From the NCBI RefSeq assembly GCF_030651995.1, contig NZ_JAUSBN010000004.1:1-64000 (forward strand): a DNA stretch of 64,000 nt, given 5' to 3'. Source of the stretch: Reyranella sp. (lineage in GTDB: Bacteria; Pseudomonadota; Alphaproteobacteria; Reyranellales; Reyranellaceae). Below the pieces are notes generated by a model, which worked only from the letters and a program-made list of their open reading frames with translations, ran no database searches and was not told where the DNA came from. The position numbers and the translations under genes were made by a program. The stretch's first letter is position 1; each line of letters opens with the position of its first letter. Below are positions 26,172 to 36,692 of this stretch, in pieces.

Positions 26172-26723
26172 ATGCGGACAATCGAGGCGCCATTGCCAGG
26201 AGTGATTGTCTTCGAGCCTCGCCGGTTCGGCGATGCCCGTGGCTTCTTCGTCGAGACATTCCAGGCCGAGCGTTACGCGGCGGCAGGCGTTCCCGGCCCG
26301 TTCGTGCAGGACAATCTGTCGAGATCGACTCGCAACGTGTTGCGCGGCCTGCATCTGCAGAATCCCCGCTCTCAGGGCAAACTCGTGAGCGTTCTGCGAG
26401 GTGCGGTGCTCGATGTCGCGGTGGATGTCCGGGTCGGCAGCCCGGCCTTCGGCAAGTATTTCGCGATGGAACTCAGCGAGGAGAACGGCCGGCAGATGTT
26501 CGTACCACGAGGCTTCGCGCACGGGTTCGTCGTCCTGTCGGAAACGGCTGATTTCTTCTACAAGTGCGACGGTCCCTACAGCCCGACTGACGAGATCACC
26601 GTGCGGTGGTGCGATCCGGCGCTCGGCATCGATTGGCGTGTCGACACCCCCCAGGTGTCGGCCAAGGACGCAGCCGCTCCCCTGCTCTCGGAGATACCGA
26701 ACCTTCCCCGGTACGAGGGCTGA
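26172..26723 (+). CDS. rmlC: dTDP-4-dehydrorhamnose 3,5-epimerase
   Basis: 183 aa. Cupin fold with DARGFFVETFQAERYAAAG, FVQDNLSRSTRNVLRGLHLQ (catalytic His in RGLHLQ), AVLDVAVDVRVGSPAFGKYF and FVPRGFAHGFVVLSETADFF. It epimerises C3 and C5 of dTDP-4-keto-6-deoxyglucose on the way to dTDP-L-rhamnose. The start has GGGAG upstream. It is followed two bases after its stop by the TTG start of rmlD, so the two are co-translated. Length and motifs are normal for the family. Confidence 0.96.
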   Translation: MRTIEAPLPGVIVFEPRRFGDARGFFVETFQAERYAAAGVPGPFVQDNLSRSTRNVLRGLHLQNPRSQGKLVSVLRGAVLDVAVDVRVGSPAFGKYFAMELSEENGRQMFVPRGFAHGFVVLSETADFFYKCDGPYSPTDEITVRWCDPALGIDWRVDTPQVSAKDAAAPLLSEIPNLPRYEG

Positions 26724-26725
26724 CG

Positions 26726-27622
26726 TTGCGTATTCTCGTTACCGGCGTGACGGGTCAGGTCGGATCGGCACTGGCAACGAAGCTGGCGGCCTTCGGAACC
26801 GTGGTGCCCGCCGACCGCTCGGTTCTCGACCTGACACGACCGCAGGATATCGCATCGCGTCTCGACGAGATTGCGGCGGACGTCATCGTGAATCCGGCCG
26901 CCTACACGGCGGTCGATCGTGCCGAAGACGAACGCGATCTCGCCTTCCTCGTGAACGCCGAAGCCCCGCGAGCCCTGGCGCAATGGTCGGCCCGGCGAGG
27001 GGTCCCGCTGCTGCACTTCTCGACCGACTATGTCTACAGCGGCCGCGGAAGCACCCCTTGGAAGGAAAGCGACGAGACCGGCCCGCTTTCGGTTTACGGC
27101 GCCAGCAAACTGGCTGGCGAGGCCGCCATCCGCGAAGTTGCCGGCCCCCATCTCATCGCCCGGACATCGTGGGTTTATGCCCCGACGGGCAGCAACTTCC
27201 TGCGCACCATCGTGCGACTGGCCCGGGAACGCGAGGAACTGCGCATCGTCGCGGATCAGATCGGAGCCCCGACGTCGACCGCCATCATTGCGGATGCGCT
27301 GGCGGCCTTCTGCGCGTCGCCAGGGGGGCTTGCTTCGGTCATCGAACGCACGGACGGCCTCGTCCACGTCGCCGCCGCGGGCAGCACCAGCTGGCATGGC
27401 TTCGCAACGTCCATCGTAGAAGGCCTGCGGGCGCGAGGCGTTCCATTGAAAGTGGAACGGGTCACAGCGATCGGCACGGCCGACTTTCCCACCAAGGCGC
27501 AGCGTCCGATCAATTCGCGCCTCGACTTGTCAAAGCTGTCGCAGGTCCTGGGGCGCTCGACGCCGGACTGGTCGGTCGGCCTCACCACCGTGCTGGACGA
27601 TCTCGCTGCTTCAGGCGTCTAG
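26726..27622 (+). CDS. rmlD: dTDP-4-dehydrorhamnose reductase
   Basis: 298 aa. I start it at the TTG at 26726, two bases after the rmlC stop, giving RILVTGVTGQVGSALATKLA with its GxxGxxG NAD(P) site; the track start at 26606 lies inside rmlC and is wrong. FSTDYVYSGRGSTPWKESDE and the catalytic YGASKLAGE (YxxxK) follow, and the C-terminus has SRLDLSKLSQVLGRSTPDW. It performs the last step of dTDP-L-rhamnose synthesis. With rmlA and rmlC it implies rhamnose, or a 6-deoxyhexose made the same way, in the surface glycan. Confidence 0.95.
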   Translation: MRILVTGVTGQVGSALATKLAAFGTVVPADRSVLDLTRPQDIASRLDEIAADVIVNPAAYTAVDRAEDERDLAFLVNAEAPRALAQWSARRGVPLLHFSTDYVYSGRGSTPWKESDETGPLSVYGASKLAGEAAIREVAGPHLIARTSWVYAPTGSNFLRTIVRLAREREELRIVADQIGAPTSTAIIADALAAFCASPGGLASVIERTDGLVHVAAAGSTSWHGFATSIVEGLRARGVPLKVERVTAIGTADFPTKAQRPINSRLDLSKLSQVLGRSTPDWSVGLTTVLDDLAASGV

Positions 27623-27673
27623 CGCCTGATCTGATCGCTCGGAACGATCACGGTATAAACGACGGTATGCTTC

Positions 27674-28651
27674 GTGCCTAAAGTCTGCTTCGTGCCGATC
27701 TGGTATCCGCTGGAACAGTACGCCACCTCCCGCCTGAGGGCGAAGAGCGTGGTCGACCTGATGCGTCACGACCCGCGCTGGGAGGTCGAACTGGACTACA
27801 GGGACGATGCCGACATTGCAGTCATCGTCCAGCTCTGCAGCGACCGGACGCTCGAGGAGATCAACAGGAATCGCGACCAGGTGGTAGTCTATGACATCTG
27901 TGATCGGTTCTTCGCGACGGACAGCATCTTCAGGACCGACGAAGGTGTTCTGCATTCGCAAAGCCGCTGCCTTGAAGTCATCGATCGCGCCGATGTGCTG
28001 ATCGTCCCGACTCCACATTTGAAAGCCGAGCTCAACAGATTGTTCCCTGCGAAGCCGTGCGTGCACCTGCCCGAACTCGTCGACTACGGCGCGACGCCAG
28101 GTCCTGCGAGCCCGGCTGATTCCCGACGCTTCGTCTGGTTCGGCCATACAACGCGCGGCAACTTCGAGAGCGTGCGCTGGATGATCGATCACCTCAGGTC
28201 GGCGCACGGCTATCAGCCGGTCCTCGTCACCAACCCGTCCACGCTCCGCCGCCGCTATCCGGCCTATGCCGATTTCTGCACAGAGTGGTCCGGCGATACC
28301 GTCAGGTCGGAACTGGCCGCCGCGGCGCTTTGCATCGTGTCACACTCTCCAGCGGAGCCCTTCAAGAGCCCCAATCGCTTTGCGACGGCGATGACGCAGG
28401 GCGTCCCCACCCTGGCAAGCGGATCGCCGGCCTGTGACGAGATTCTCGTGGCGGCCGGGTATCCTCAATTTTCCGTAAGCACCACGCTCGACGTGGATCG
28501 TGCCCTCGAGTTCATCGCCGATCCCGCGCGGCGCAACCTCTATGTGGCGGACGTGCAACGGGAGATATGGCGACGACATGCTCCCGAGGTCGTGCGCGAC
28601 GCCTATGTCGGGCTCTTCGAACGAATCCTGCCCGACAGCGACAACTACTGA
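27674..28651 (+). CDS. GT-B type glycosyltransferase-like protein
   Basis: 325 aa from a GTG. MPKVCFVPIWYPLEQYATSR opens a first Rossmann-like domain with VVYDICDRFFATD and RADVLIVPTPHLKAELNRLF; the second domain has RRFVWFGHTTRGNFESVRWM and LCIVSHSPAEPFKSPNRFAT, then AMTQGVPTLASGSPACDEIL, which fits the donor site of GT4-like enzymes. It lacks a clear E(x7)E pair, so family assignment is loose. It lies 51 bases after rmlD on the same strand and may transfer rhamnose, but that is inference from position. Confidence 0.65.
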   Translation: MPKVCFVPIWYPLEQYATSRLRAKSVVDLMRHDPRWEVELDYRDDADIAVIVQLCSDRTLEEINRNRDQVVVYDICDRFFATDSIFRTDEGVLHSQSRCLEVIDRADVLIVPTPHLKAELNRLFPAKPCVHLPELVDYGATPGPASPADSRRFVWFGHTTRGNFESVRWMIDHLRSAHGYQPVLVTNPSTLRRRYPAYADFCTEWSGDTVRSELAAAALCIVSHSPAEPFKSPNRFATAMTQGVPTLASGSPACDEILVAAGYPQFSVSTTLDVDRALEFIADPARRNLYVADVQREIWRRHAPEVVRDAYVGLFERILPDSDNY

Positions 28652-28670
28652 TCGCCTGCCGACCTCGCAG

Positions 28671-29606
28671 TCATCTCTCCCGGTCGAGAAACCATTGCCA
28701 TGTTGCCTGCAGACCCGCTTCCAGTCCGGTTTTCGGCGAGTATCGAAAAGCTCTAGCGGCCTTGGCGATGCTTGTATGGGTTCGCCGGACTTCGCCCGCA
28801 CGCCAGGGGGCATAGCGTACCTCGAGAGGCCAGTCGGGCCCGATGACACGGCCAACCTTCTCCAACAGCTCCGTGAGGGACGTCGGGCTTCCCGAACCGA
28901 GGTGGAAAATACCGGAAGCTTTCACGTCCATTGCCTCGACTATGCCGTCGCACAGGTCGTCAACGAAAACGAAGTCCCGAGCCTGACTTCCATCGCCGTA
29001 GATGGTGATCGGCTCGCCGGCCAGGATCTGACGGAACAGATGGGCGATGATGCTGCCTTTGCGCGTCGAATAGGGCCCATAGACGTTGGCGAACCGCATC
29101 ACGGCCGACGGCAAACCATAGGACCCGGCGAAGGCGTGCGCATAGCCTTCCATCGCCAGCTTCGAGGCGCCATAGGGAGAAGACGGCATGGGCAGCATGT
29201 CCTCATGAATGGGACCGGCTGCATCGCCGAACATGGCGCCCCCCGTCGAAGCCAGCACGACATGCTCGATGCCGGCTTCCCGGGCGGCCAGCAGCACGTT
29301 CAGTGTCCCCCGCGCGTTTACCTCGAAACCAAGAACGGGATCCTGGATTGATTCAACCACGCGCGTCTGGCCAGCGAGATGAACGATCGCGGTACAGCCA
29401 CTGGCCGCACGCCTCACCGCGGCCATGTCTCGGATATCGCCATCCTGATCGACGATGGTGGCGTCTGCCGGCAGTCCGGGCACCGTCATCGATCCGTTGT
29501 CCAATACGACGAGTTCCGTCTCCGGGCTCTTGTCCCTGATCCGGCGAATCAAATTGGTTCCGATGAAGCCACGCCCACCGGTAATCAGGATCTTCTGTCT
29601 AGCCAC
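28671..29606 (-). CDS. NAD-dependent sugar-nucleotide epimerase/dehydratase
   Basis: 311 aa from a GTG at 29606; the ATG at 29708 used by the track lies inside the next gene. Extended short-chain dehydrogenase with KILITGGRGFIGTNLIRRI (GxxGxxG), VVLDNGSM, DIRDMAAV, VHLAGQTRVVESIQDP, SPYGASKLAMEGYAHAF (catalytic YxxxK) and RDFVFVDDLCDGI. The pattern is that of UDP-glucose 4-epimerase and related enzymes, but the substrate cannot be told. It is 29 bases downstream of the chimeric gene on the same strand and convergent with the glycosyltransferase on the left. Confidence 0.88.
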   Translation of the reverse strand: MARQKILITGGRGFIGTNLIRRIRDKSPETELVVLDNGSMTVPGLPADATIVDQDGDIRDMAAVRRAASGCTAIVHLAGQTRVVESIQDPVLGFEVNARGTLNVLLAAREAGIEHVVLASTGGAMFGDAAGPIHEDMLPMPSSPYGASKLAMEGYAHAFAGSYGLPSAVMRFANVYGPYSTRKGSIIAHLFRQILAGEPITIYGDGSQARDFVFVDDLCDGIVEAMDVKASGIFHLGSGSPTSLTELLEKVGRVIGPDWPLEVRYAPWRAGEVRRTHTSIAKAARAFRYSPKTGLEAGLQATWQWFLDRER

Positions 29607-29635
29607 GCGATGAACCGCTGCCCAAATCAGCGCTT

Positions 29636-31708
<2,073 letters not shown>

Positions 31709-31709
<1 letters not shown>

Positions 31710-32134
31710 TGCTCTATCTCGACACCTCCCTGATCGTCGCCGCGCTTTCCAACGAGGCCATGACCGCGCGGACGCAGGCCTGGCTGGCACAGCAGGACCC
31801 TGCGCAGCTTCTGATCAGCGACTGGACGCTGACCGAGATGTCCTCCGCGATGGCCATCAAGGTGCGGACCGGACAGATCGATCTGGCCCAGCGGGCCACC
31901 GTGCTCGCCCTGTTCAACAAGCTCGTTGCCGAGAGCTTCACCGTTCTGCCGGTCACGAGCGCGCATTTCCGGACGGCGGCGAAATTCGTCGACCAGCAGG
32001 CGCTCGGGCTGCGCGCCGGCGGTGCCCTGCACCTCGCGACGGCATCGGCGCAAGGCGCCACGGTGCAGACGCTCGATCAGCGACTTGCGACGGCGGGCCC
32101 GGCTCTCGGTGTTCCCACGCAGCTGCTGCAGTAA
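31709..32134 (+). CDS. PIN-domain toxin (VapC type) lacking one catalytic Asp
   Basis: 141 aa, coupled to the antitoxin by TGATG. PIN fold with [16 protein letters not shown] (Asp5), [11 protein letters not shown] (Glu43) and [10 protein letters not shown] (Asp123). The third conserved acid normally lies in LRAGDALHLA, but here the sequence reads [10 protein letters not shown], so position 105 is Gly. VapC enzymes are Mg-dependent ribonucleases that cut tRNA or rRNA and need these acids, so activity may be weak or lost. Everything else is normal in length and order. It might be an inactivated toxin still bound by its antitoxin, or a single-base sequence error. Confidence 0.88.
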
Positions 32135-32242
32135 GGACGCTCGTCACCAACGGGGCCTCGCGCTCGAAGACTGGACCCGGGACTGAATTCTTTATGACGT
32201 GATCGACCGTCGAAGATCGTTAGGGGGAATCGCCTATTGGAT

Positions 32243-32360
32243 CCCGTCGTCTCGACCGGAGCGCGCAGCGCGGAGTGGAGAGACCTTTTTTTCACCAAAG
32301 GTCGTCAAACCGAGGAAAAGAGGTCCCTCCACTTCGCTTCGCTCCGGTCGGGACGACGGG
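32243..32360. repeat. long palindromic intergenic repeat, copy 1
   Basis: The left arm CCCGTCGTCTCGACCGGAGC and right arm GCTCCGGTCGGGACGACGGG pair with one mismatch over 20 bases, around about 78 bases that include a smaller dyad (GACC...GGTC). A second copy with a nearly identical left arm lies at 40254-40378. It sits past the toxin gene, between it and the DUF2256 gene. This is a REP/MITE-like dispersed element without a coding region. Confidence 0.7.
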
Positions 32361-32375
32361 TCGCCCGGAAAGATC

Positions 32376-32552
32376 CTAAGACACCCGCCCCGCCGCCGGC
32401 GCCTTGCGCCTCAGCTCGCCCTTGCAGCGGTCGGAGCAGGTCTTCACCTGGTCCCAGTCGCGCGCCCACTTTTTGCGCCAGGCGAAGGGTCGGCCGCAGG
32501 CGGCGCAGATTTTCTGCGGCAAGGTCGACTTGGTGTAGCGCTTCGCGGTCAC
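32376..32552 (-). CDS. DUF2256 zinc-ribbon-like small protein
   Basis: 58 aa, too short for the track as a separate ORF. It starts with GTG at 32552, overlapping the photolyase stop (GTGA), so translation is coupled. STLPQKICAACGRPFAWRKK, then WARDWDQVKTCSDRCKG, is the DUF2256 signature with four Cys likely to bind zinc. Genes of this family are regularly found next to FeS-type photolyase/cryptochrome genes, as here, although their role is unknown. The C-terminus is basic (RRKAPAAGRVS). Confidence 0.88.
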   Translation of the reverse strand: MTAKRYTKSTLPQKICAACGRPFAWRKKWARDWDQVKTCSDRCKGELRRKAPAAGRVS

Positions 32553-34084
32553 AGGCCGGCCAGGAAGGCGGCGGCGCTGTCGGCGATGCGCTGTTGCTCC
32601 TCGGCCGGAAACTTGTCGTAGGTGCGAACCATCTGCGCCATGCGGGGGTTGCTGCCGATCTTCGCCCGATGGCGCGAGACGAAATCCCAATAGAGCGCGT
32701 TGAAGGGGCAGGCCTCTGGCCCGGTCCGCTGCTTCACGTCGTAGGGACAGCCGCCGCAATAGTCGGACATGCGGTTGATGTAGGCGCCGCTCGCCGCATA
32801 GGGCTTGGAGGCGAGCAGGCCGCCATCGGCGAACTGGCTCATACCCACCGTGTTCGGCAGCTCGACCCACTCGTAGGCGTCGGCATAGACCGTCAGATAC
32901 CATTCGTGCAGCGCGTGCGGATCGATCCCGGCCAGCAGCGCGAAGTTGCCGGTGATCATCAGCCGCTGGATGTGATGGGCATAGGCGTGCTCGCGCGTCT
33001 GGCTCACCGCCGCGCGCAGGCATTCCATCGGGGTCTCGCCCGTCCAGTAGAAGTCAGGCAGCTTACGCGCATGGCCGAAGAAGTTGCTGCGCTCATAGCC
33101 CGGCATCTTCAGCCAGTAGATCCCGCGGACATATTCGCGCCAGCCGATGATCTGCCGGATGAACCCTTCCGCCGCGTTCAGCGGCACCCGGCCCGCCCGC
33201 CACTCGCTCTCGACCCGGCGGCAGACGCGCAGCGGATCGAGCAGGCCGCAGTTGAGATACTGCGACATGACGGCGTGATAGAGGAACGGCTCGCCCGTCA
33301 GCATCGCGTCCTGGTAGTCGCCGAACTTCGGCAGCGCGCGCGCCACGAAGGCGTCGAACGCCGCCTCGGCATCGCTTCGGGTGACGGCAAAGCCGAACGG
33401 CGCGAGATCGCCGAAATGATCGCCGAACCGCGCCTCGACCAGCGCCAGCACCTGCTGCGTGACGGGATCGGGCTCGAACACGGGCGGCCGCGGCATGAAG
33501 AGATCGGCCTTGGCGGGCTTGCGGTTCTCCGCATCGAAGTTCCAGCGCCCTCCGGCGGGCGCGTCGCCGTCCATCAGCAGCCCGCTGCGCCGCCGCATCT
33601 CGCGATAGAAATACTCCATGCGCAGCTGCTTGCGTCCCGCCGCCCAGCGCGCGAAGTCGGCGGACGAACACAGGAAGCGCTCGTCCGGCAGGATGTCCAC
33701 CGGCCGCGAGAACCGCTCGGCCCAGGAGGCCTGCATCTGCCGGACCCGCCACTCCCCCGCCTCGGTGACGACCACGCGCTCGGGCCGGTGACGTGCGATG
33801 GCCTCGCCCAGCTGCGCGGTGAAGGAGCCGCGATTGTCGGGCGCATCAAGCGTCACGTACTCGACCGTCCAGCCGAGCCCGCGCAGCTCCGCCGCGAAGT
33901 GGCGCATGGCGGAGAACAGGAAGGCAATCTTCTTCTTGTGATGGCGCACATAGCGCGCCTCGTCCCCAAGCTCTGCCATGAGCACGAGGTCCCGCGCCGG
34001 ATCGCCGCCCGCGAGGCTGGTGATCGAGGGCGTCAGCTGGTCGCCGAGGACGAGGATGAGGTTGCGGATGGGCGCCATCGACAT
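32549..34084 (-). CDS. FeS bacterial cryptochrome/(6-4) photolyase family protein
   Basis: 511 aa. NLILVLGDQLTPSITSLAGG opens the antenna-binding alpha/beta domain; the C-terminal helical FAD domain contains GFIRQIIGWREYVRGIYW, THE-like HAYAHHIQRLMITGNFALL and YEWVELPNTVGMSQFADGGL. Cysteines in PLRVC, YCGGCPYDV and EACPFNALYWDF match the four ligands of the 4Fe-4S cluster in this family (PhrB/CryB). These proteins repair UV (6-4) photoproducts using blue light or act as light sensors. The repair substrate here is inferred from the family. Coupled downstream to the DUF2256 gene. A decayed copy of its first codons lies at 41604-41648. Confidence 0.93.
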   Translation of the reverse strand: MSMAPIRNLILVLGDQLTPSITSLAGGDPARDLVLMAELGDEARYVRHHKKKIAFLFSAMRHFAAELRGLGWTVEYVTLDAPDNRGSFTAQLGEAIARHRPERVVVTEAGEWRVRQMQASWAERFSRPVDILPDERFLCSSADFARWAAGRKQLRMEYFYREMRRRSGLLMDGDAPAGGRWNFDAENRKPAKADLFMPRPPVFEPDPVTQQVLALVEARFGDHFGDLAPFGFAVTRSDAEAAFDAFVARALPKFGDYQDAMLTGEPFLYHAVMSQYLNCGLLDPLRVCRRVESEWRAGRVPLNAAEGFIRQIIGWREYVRGIYWLKMPGYERSNFFGHARKLPDFYWTGETPMECLRAAVSQTREHAYAHHIQRLMITGNFALLAGIDPHALHEWYLTVYADAYEWVELPNTVGMSQFADGGLLASKPYAASGAYINRMSDYCGGCPYDVKQRTGPEACPFNALYWDFVSRHRAKIGSNPRMAQMVRTYDKFPAEEQQRIADSAAAFLAGL

Positions 34085-34116
34085 GCAGGCAGATACGGGC
34101 GAGGCCCCTGCCCGGT

Positions 34117-34989
34117 TCAGTGCGGGGTCAGGAGAAGCCGGACGAGAGGATTGGGGAACCGCCGCGCCATGGTGACGGCGTAGAAGGTCTCGACGATCCC
34201 CGCCAATTGTTCGCCTTCCACCAGCACGCCGGCCGCGATCTCGTCCTTGACCACGATCGGGGGCAGCACCGCGAGGCCGATATCCTCGCGGGCGAGAAGA
34301 CGCATCATCGCCATGTCCTCGACTTCCGCGACGATCTGCGGCCGGACCCCCAGGCGATCCGCCAGCGCGTCGAAGCCGGTGCGCACGCTGCTGTCCACGG
34401 TCGGCAGGATGATCGGATGTTTGTGCAGTCGTTCCGCCAGACCGGCCGCGGACCGCATGCGATCCGGCGTGCCCACCAGGCTGACCGGACGCTCGGCCAG
34501 GCGATGGGTGACCAGCGGAGTGAGCGCGTCGCCCGCTGGCGCCCGGTTGAGTAGCACGACGTCGAGATTGAGCGCCTCGAGCGCGCGCAGCAGCTCGGCC
34601 GCGCCGCCGGAGCGCAGGATCAGGTCGATGTCGGTGCGGCCGAGAACCGGGCGCAGGAACTCCATCTGGAAGTTGCGCGACAGGGTGGCGAGCGAGCCGA
34701 CGCGCAGCGCCTGTCGCGCGACACCCGTCTGGCGCAGCGTGCCTAAAAGTTCCTCGCCGGTGGCGAAGATCGCATCGGCATGGTCGAGCACGATCTGTCC
34801 CGCCTCGGTGAGATGCAGCTGCCGCCCGCGCCGCTCGAACAGCGCATGCCCGAGACGCTCCTCGAGCTTGCGGATCTGCACCGAGAGCGCCGACTGCGTG
34901 AGGTTCAGCCGCTCGGCGGTACGGGTGAGGTTGCCGTCATGGGCGACCGCCCAGAAGTACCGAAGGTGGTTGTAGTTCAGCGACTGCAT
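34117..34989 (-). CDS. LysR-type regulator (NhaR-like N-terminus)
   Basis: 290 aa from the ATG at 34989. LNYNHLRYFWAVAHDGNLTR, then TAERLNLTQSALSVQIRKLE and ERLGHALFER, is the winged helix of the LysR family in the NhaR-like subset; the rest is a two-lobed effector domain (LRVGSLATLSRNFQ through VETFYAVTMARRF). The track start at 35025 reads through the operator and is less likely. It is divergent from dabB, and LysR genes next to dab operons are common, so it probably controls inorganic-carbon uptake. An 8-bp dyad lies immediately upstream of its start. Confidence 0.9.
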   Translation of the reverse strand: MQSLNYNHLRYFWAVAHDGNLTRTAERLNLTQSALSVQIRKLEERLGHALFERRGRQLHLTEAGQIVLDHADAIFATGEELLGTLRQTGVARQALRVGSLATLSRNFQMEFLRPVLGRTDIDLILRSGGAAELLRALEALNLDVVLLNRAPAGDALTPLVTHRLAERPVSLVGTPDRMRSAAGLAERLHKHPIILPTVDSSVRTGFDALADRLGVRPQIVAEVEDMAMMRLLAREDIGLAVLPPIVVKDEIAAGVLVEGEQLAGIVETFYAVTMARRFPNPLVRLLLTPH

Positions 34990-34991
34990 GA

Positions 34992-35010
34992 CGTTCGATT
35001 TTATCGAACG
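34992..35010. promoter_or_regulatory. LysR-type operator dyad in the lysR-dabB intergenic region
   Basis: CGTTCGAT-TTT-ATCGAACG is a perfect 8-bp inverted repeat with a T-N11-A core, as expected of a LysR recognition site. A further half-site-like TTGAAC lies at 35035-35040, towards dabB, where an activation site would be. Confidence 0.65.
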
Positions 35011-35094
35011 ATTTAACTCATACAATGCATTTTATTGAACCATCGGGGAGAGCCATAAGGCGGGCGCACGCCCTCTCCGACCTCTGGTGACCCC

Positions 35095-36666
35095 TTGTCG
35101 TACGCCCTGCTGCCGCTCGCCGCGCCCCTCCTGCTGCTCGTTGCCGCCCTCCTCGGGTTCGTCCGACCGGGCCAGCGGCCGCGCCTGGTGCCGGTCTTTG
35201 CTGTCGGCGCGGCGCTCGGGGCGCTGCTGATCGCGATCCTGTCCCTCGCGCTCCTGATCGTACGCGGCGCCGGCACCAGCGCGCTCATCGGATTTGGCGG
35301 CATCGGCCTGTCGGTCCGGCTCGACGCGGTGAGCGCCACCATGCTCCTCCTGGTCGCCTTCGTCGGCTGGATCGTCGTGCGCTACGCCCGCACCTACCTC
35401 GATGGCGAGGCGCGGCAGGGCTACTTCCTCGGCTGGCTCTGCGCGGCGCTCGCTGCGGTCCTCCTCCTCGTCCAGGCCGGCAATCTCGTGCAACTGGTCG
35501 GTGCCTGGATCGCGACCGCGGTCGCGCTGCACCGCCTGCTCCTGTTCTACCCGGAGCGCGCGGCGGCCCGGCGCGCGGCGCGCAAGAAGGCCCTGTTCTC
35601 GATGATCGGCGCCGCCGCCCTGATCCTGGCGTCCGTCCTCGTCTGGGCGAGCTTCGGTACGAGCGACATCGCCAACATCAACGCGATGGCCCGGAGCGGC
35701 GACGCGACCTGGGCCGGCATCGTCGCGGCCGCCCTGCTGGCGCTCGCCGCGGTGCTGAAATCGGCGCAGTTTCCGACCCACGGCTGGCTCACCGAGGTCA
35801 TGGAGGCGCCGACGCCGGTCTCGGCCCTGCTGCATGCCGGCGTGATCAATGCCGGCGGCTTCCTGCTGATCCGCTTCGCCGACCTGATGCTGTCCGCCCC
35901 CGGCGTGCTCGCGGTGCTGGCGATGGTCGGCGGCTTCACGGCGCTGTTCGGGGCCCTCGTCATGCTGACCCAGCCCGCGGTCAAGACCTCGCTCGCCTGG
36001 TCGACGGTGGCGCAGATGGGCTTCATGGTGCTGCAGTGCGGGCTCGCGCTGTTCCCACTGGCGCTGCTCCACATCGTCGCCCACTCGCTCTACAAGGCGC
36101 ACGCCTTCCTGGCCTCCGGCGGCGCCGTCGAGCAGGTGGCGGCCATTCGCCGGCCGGGACCGGTCGCGGTTCCCAACGGGCTTGCCGTGGGCCGCGCCTT
36201 CCTGATCGCGCTGGCGATCTATGCCGCCATCGGCACCGCGTTCAGCCTCGCCTTCGGCTTCGACCACAAGTCACCGCAGGCGCTGGCGCTGGGCACCATC
36301 CTGATCTTCGGCGTCGCCTACCTGCTGGCCCAGGGGCTGGCCGATGCCGCGCCGCGTGAACTGACCCGCCGGACCGCGCTCTACGCCAGCGCCGCCGCGA
36401 TCGGATACTTCGCGCTCCATTCCGCGGCCGAATGGCTGACCGCCGGCGTACTGCCGGCGACGCCGGCACCCGGCCGTCTCGAATGGACCCTGATGGCGCT
36501 CGCGGTGCTGACCTTCGGGCTGGTCGCCGTCGCCCAGGCGCTCTTCCCGCTGTGGGCGACGCACCCCGCCGCCACCGGCCTGCGCGTCCACCTCTCCAAC
36601 GGCCTCTACGTCAACGCCACGATCGACCGGCTGCTCGGCGGCTGGTCGGTGTCGAAGGCGCCGTGA
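35095..36666 (+). CDS. dabB: DabB-type proton-conducting membrane subunit (NuoL-like)
   Basis: 523 aa from a TTG. It has about a dozen hydrophobic segments and the proton-pump antiporter pattern of NuoL/Mrp[25 protein letters not shown]-like [40 protein letters not shown] with [20 protein letters not shown] (conserved Lys and His of the channel), and [20 protein letters not shown]. Placed directly before a DUF2309 gene, it is the membrane half of a DAB complex, which accumulates bicarbonate in the cytoplasm using ion flow. The start is uncertain because no strong ribosome binding site precedes the TTG. Regulation by the divergent LysR is likely. Confidence 0.9.
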   Translation: MSYALLPLAAPLLLLVAALLGFVRPGQRPRLVPVFAVGAALGALLIAILSLALLIVRGAGTSALIGFGGIGLSVRLDAVSATMLLLVAFVGWIVVRYARTYLDGEARQGYFLGWLCAALAAVLLLVQAGNLVQLVGAWIATAVALHRLLLFYPERAAARRAARKKALFSMIGAAALILASVLVWASFGTSDIANINAMARSGDATWAGIVAAALLALAAVLKSAQFPTHGWLTEVMEAPTPVSALLHAGVINAGGFLLIRFADLMLSAPGVLAVLAMVGGFTALFGALVMLTQPAVKTSLAWSTVAQMGFMVLQCGLALFPLALLHIVAHSLYKAHAFLASGGAVEQVAAIRRPGPVAVPNGLAVGRAFLIALAIYAAIGTAFSLAFGFDHKSPQALALGTILIFGVAYLLAQGLADAAPRELTRRTALYASAAAIGYFALHSAAEWLTAGVLPATPAPGRLEWTLMALAVLTFGLVAVAQALFPLWATHPAATGLRVHLSNGLYVNATIDRLLGGWSVSKAP

Positions 36667-36692
36667 TCCCCCGACCGCAAGGACCCAGTCCC

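Noticed and set aside
26401-27681. 426-aa plus-strand ORF across rmlC and rmlD
   Set aside because: Arg-rich shadow frame; the true frames give complete RmlC and RmlD.
28671-29606. the epimerase as the missing rmlB
   Set aside because: Its sequence around the Rossmann start and active site fits 4-epimerase-like enzymes and lacks the RmlB-type features, so rmlB is treated as absent.
32237-34183. 648-aa plus-strand ORF opposite the photolyase
   Set aside because: Antisense shadow of a gene with clear FeS-photolyase motifs.
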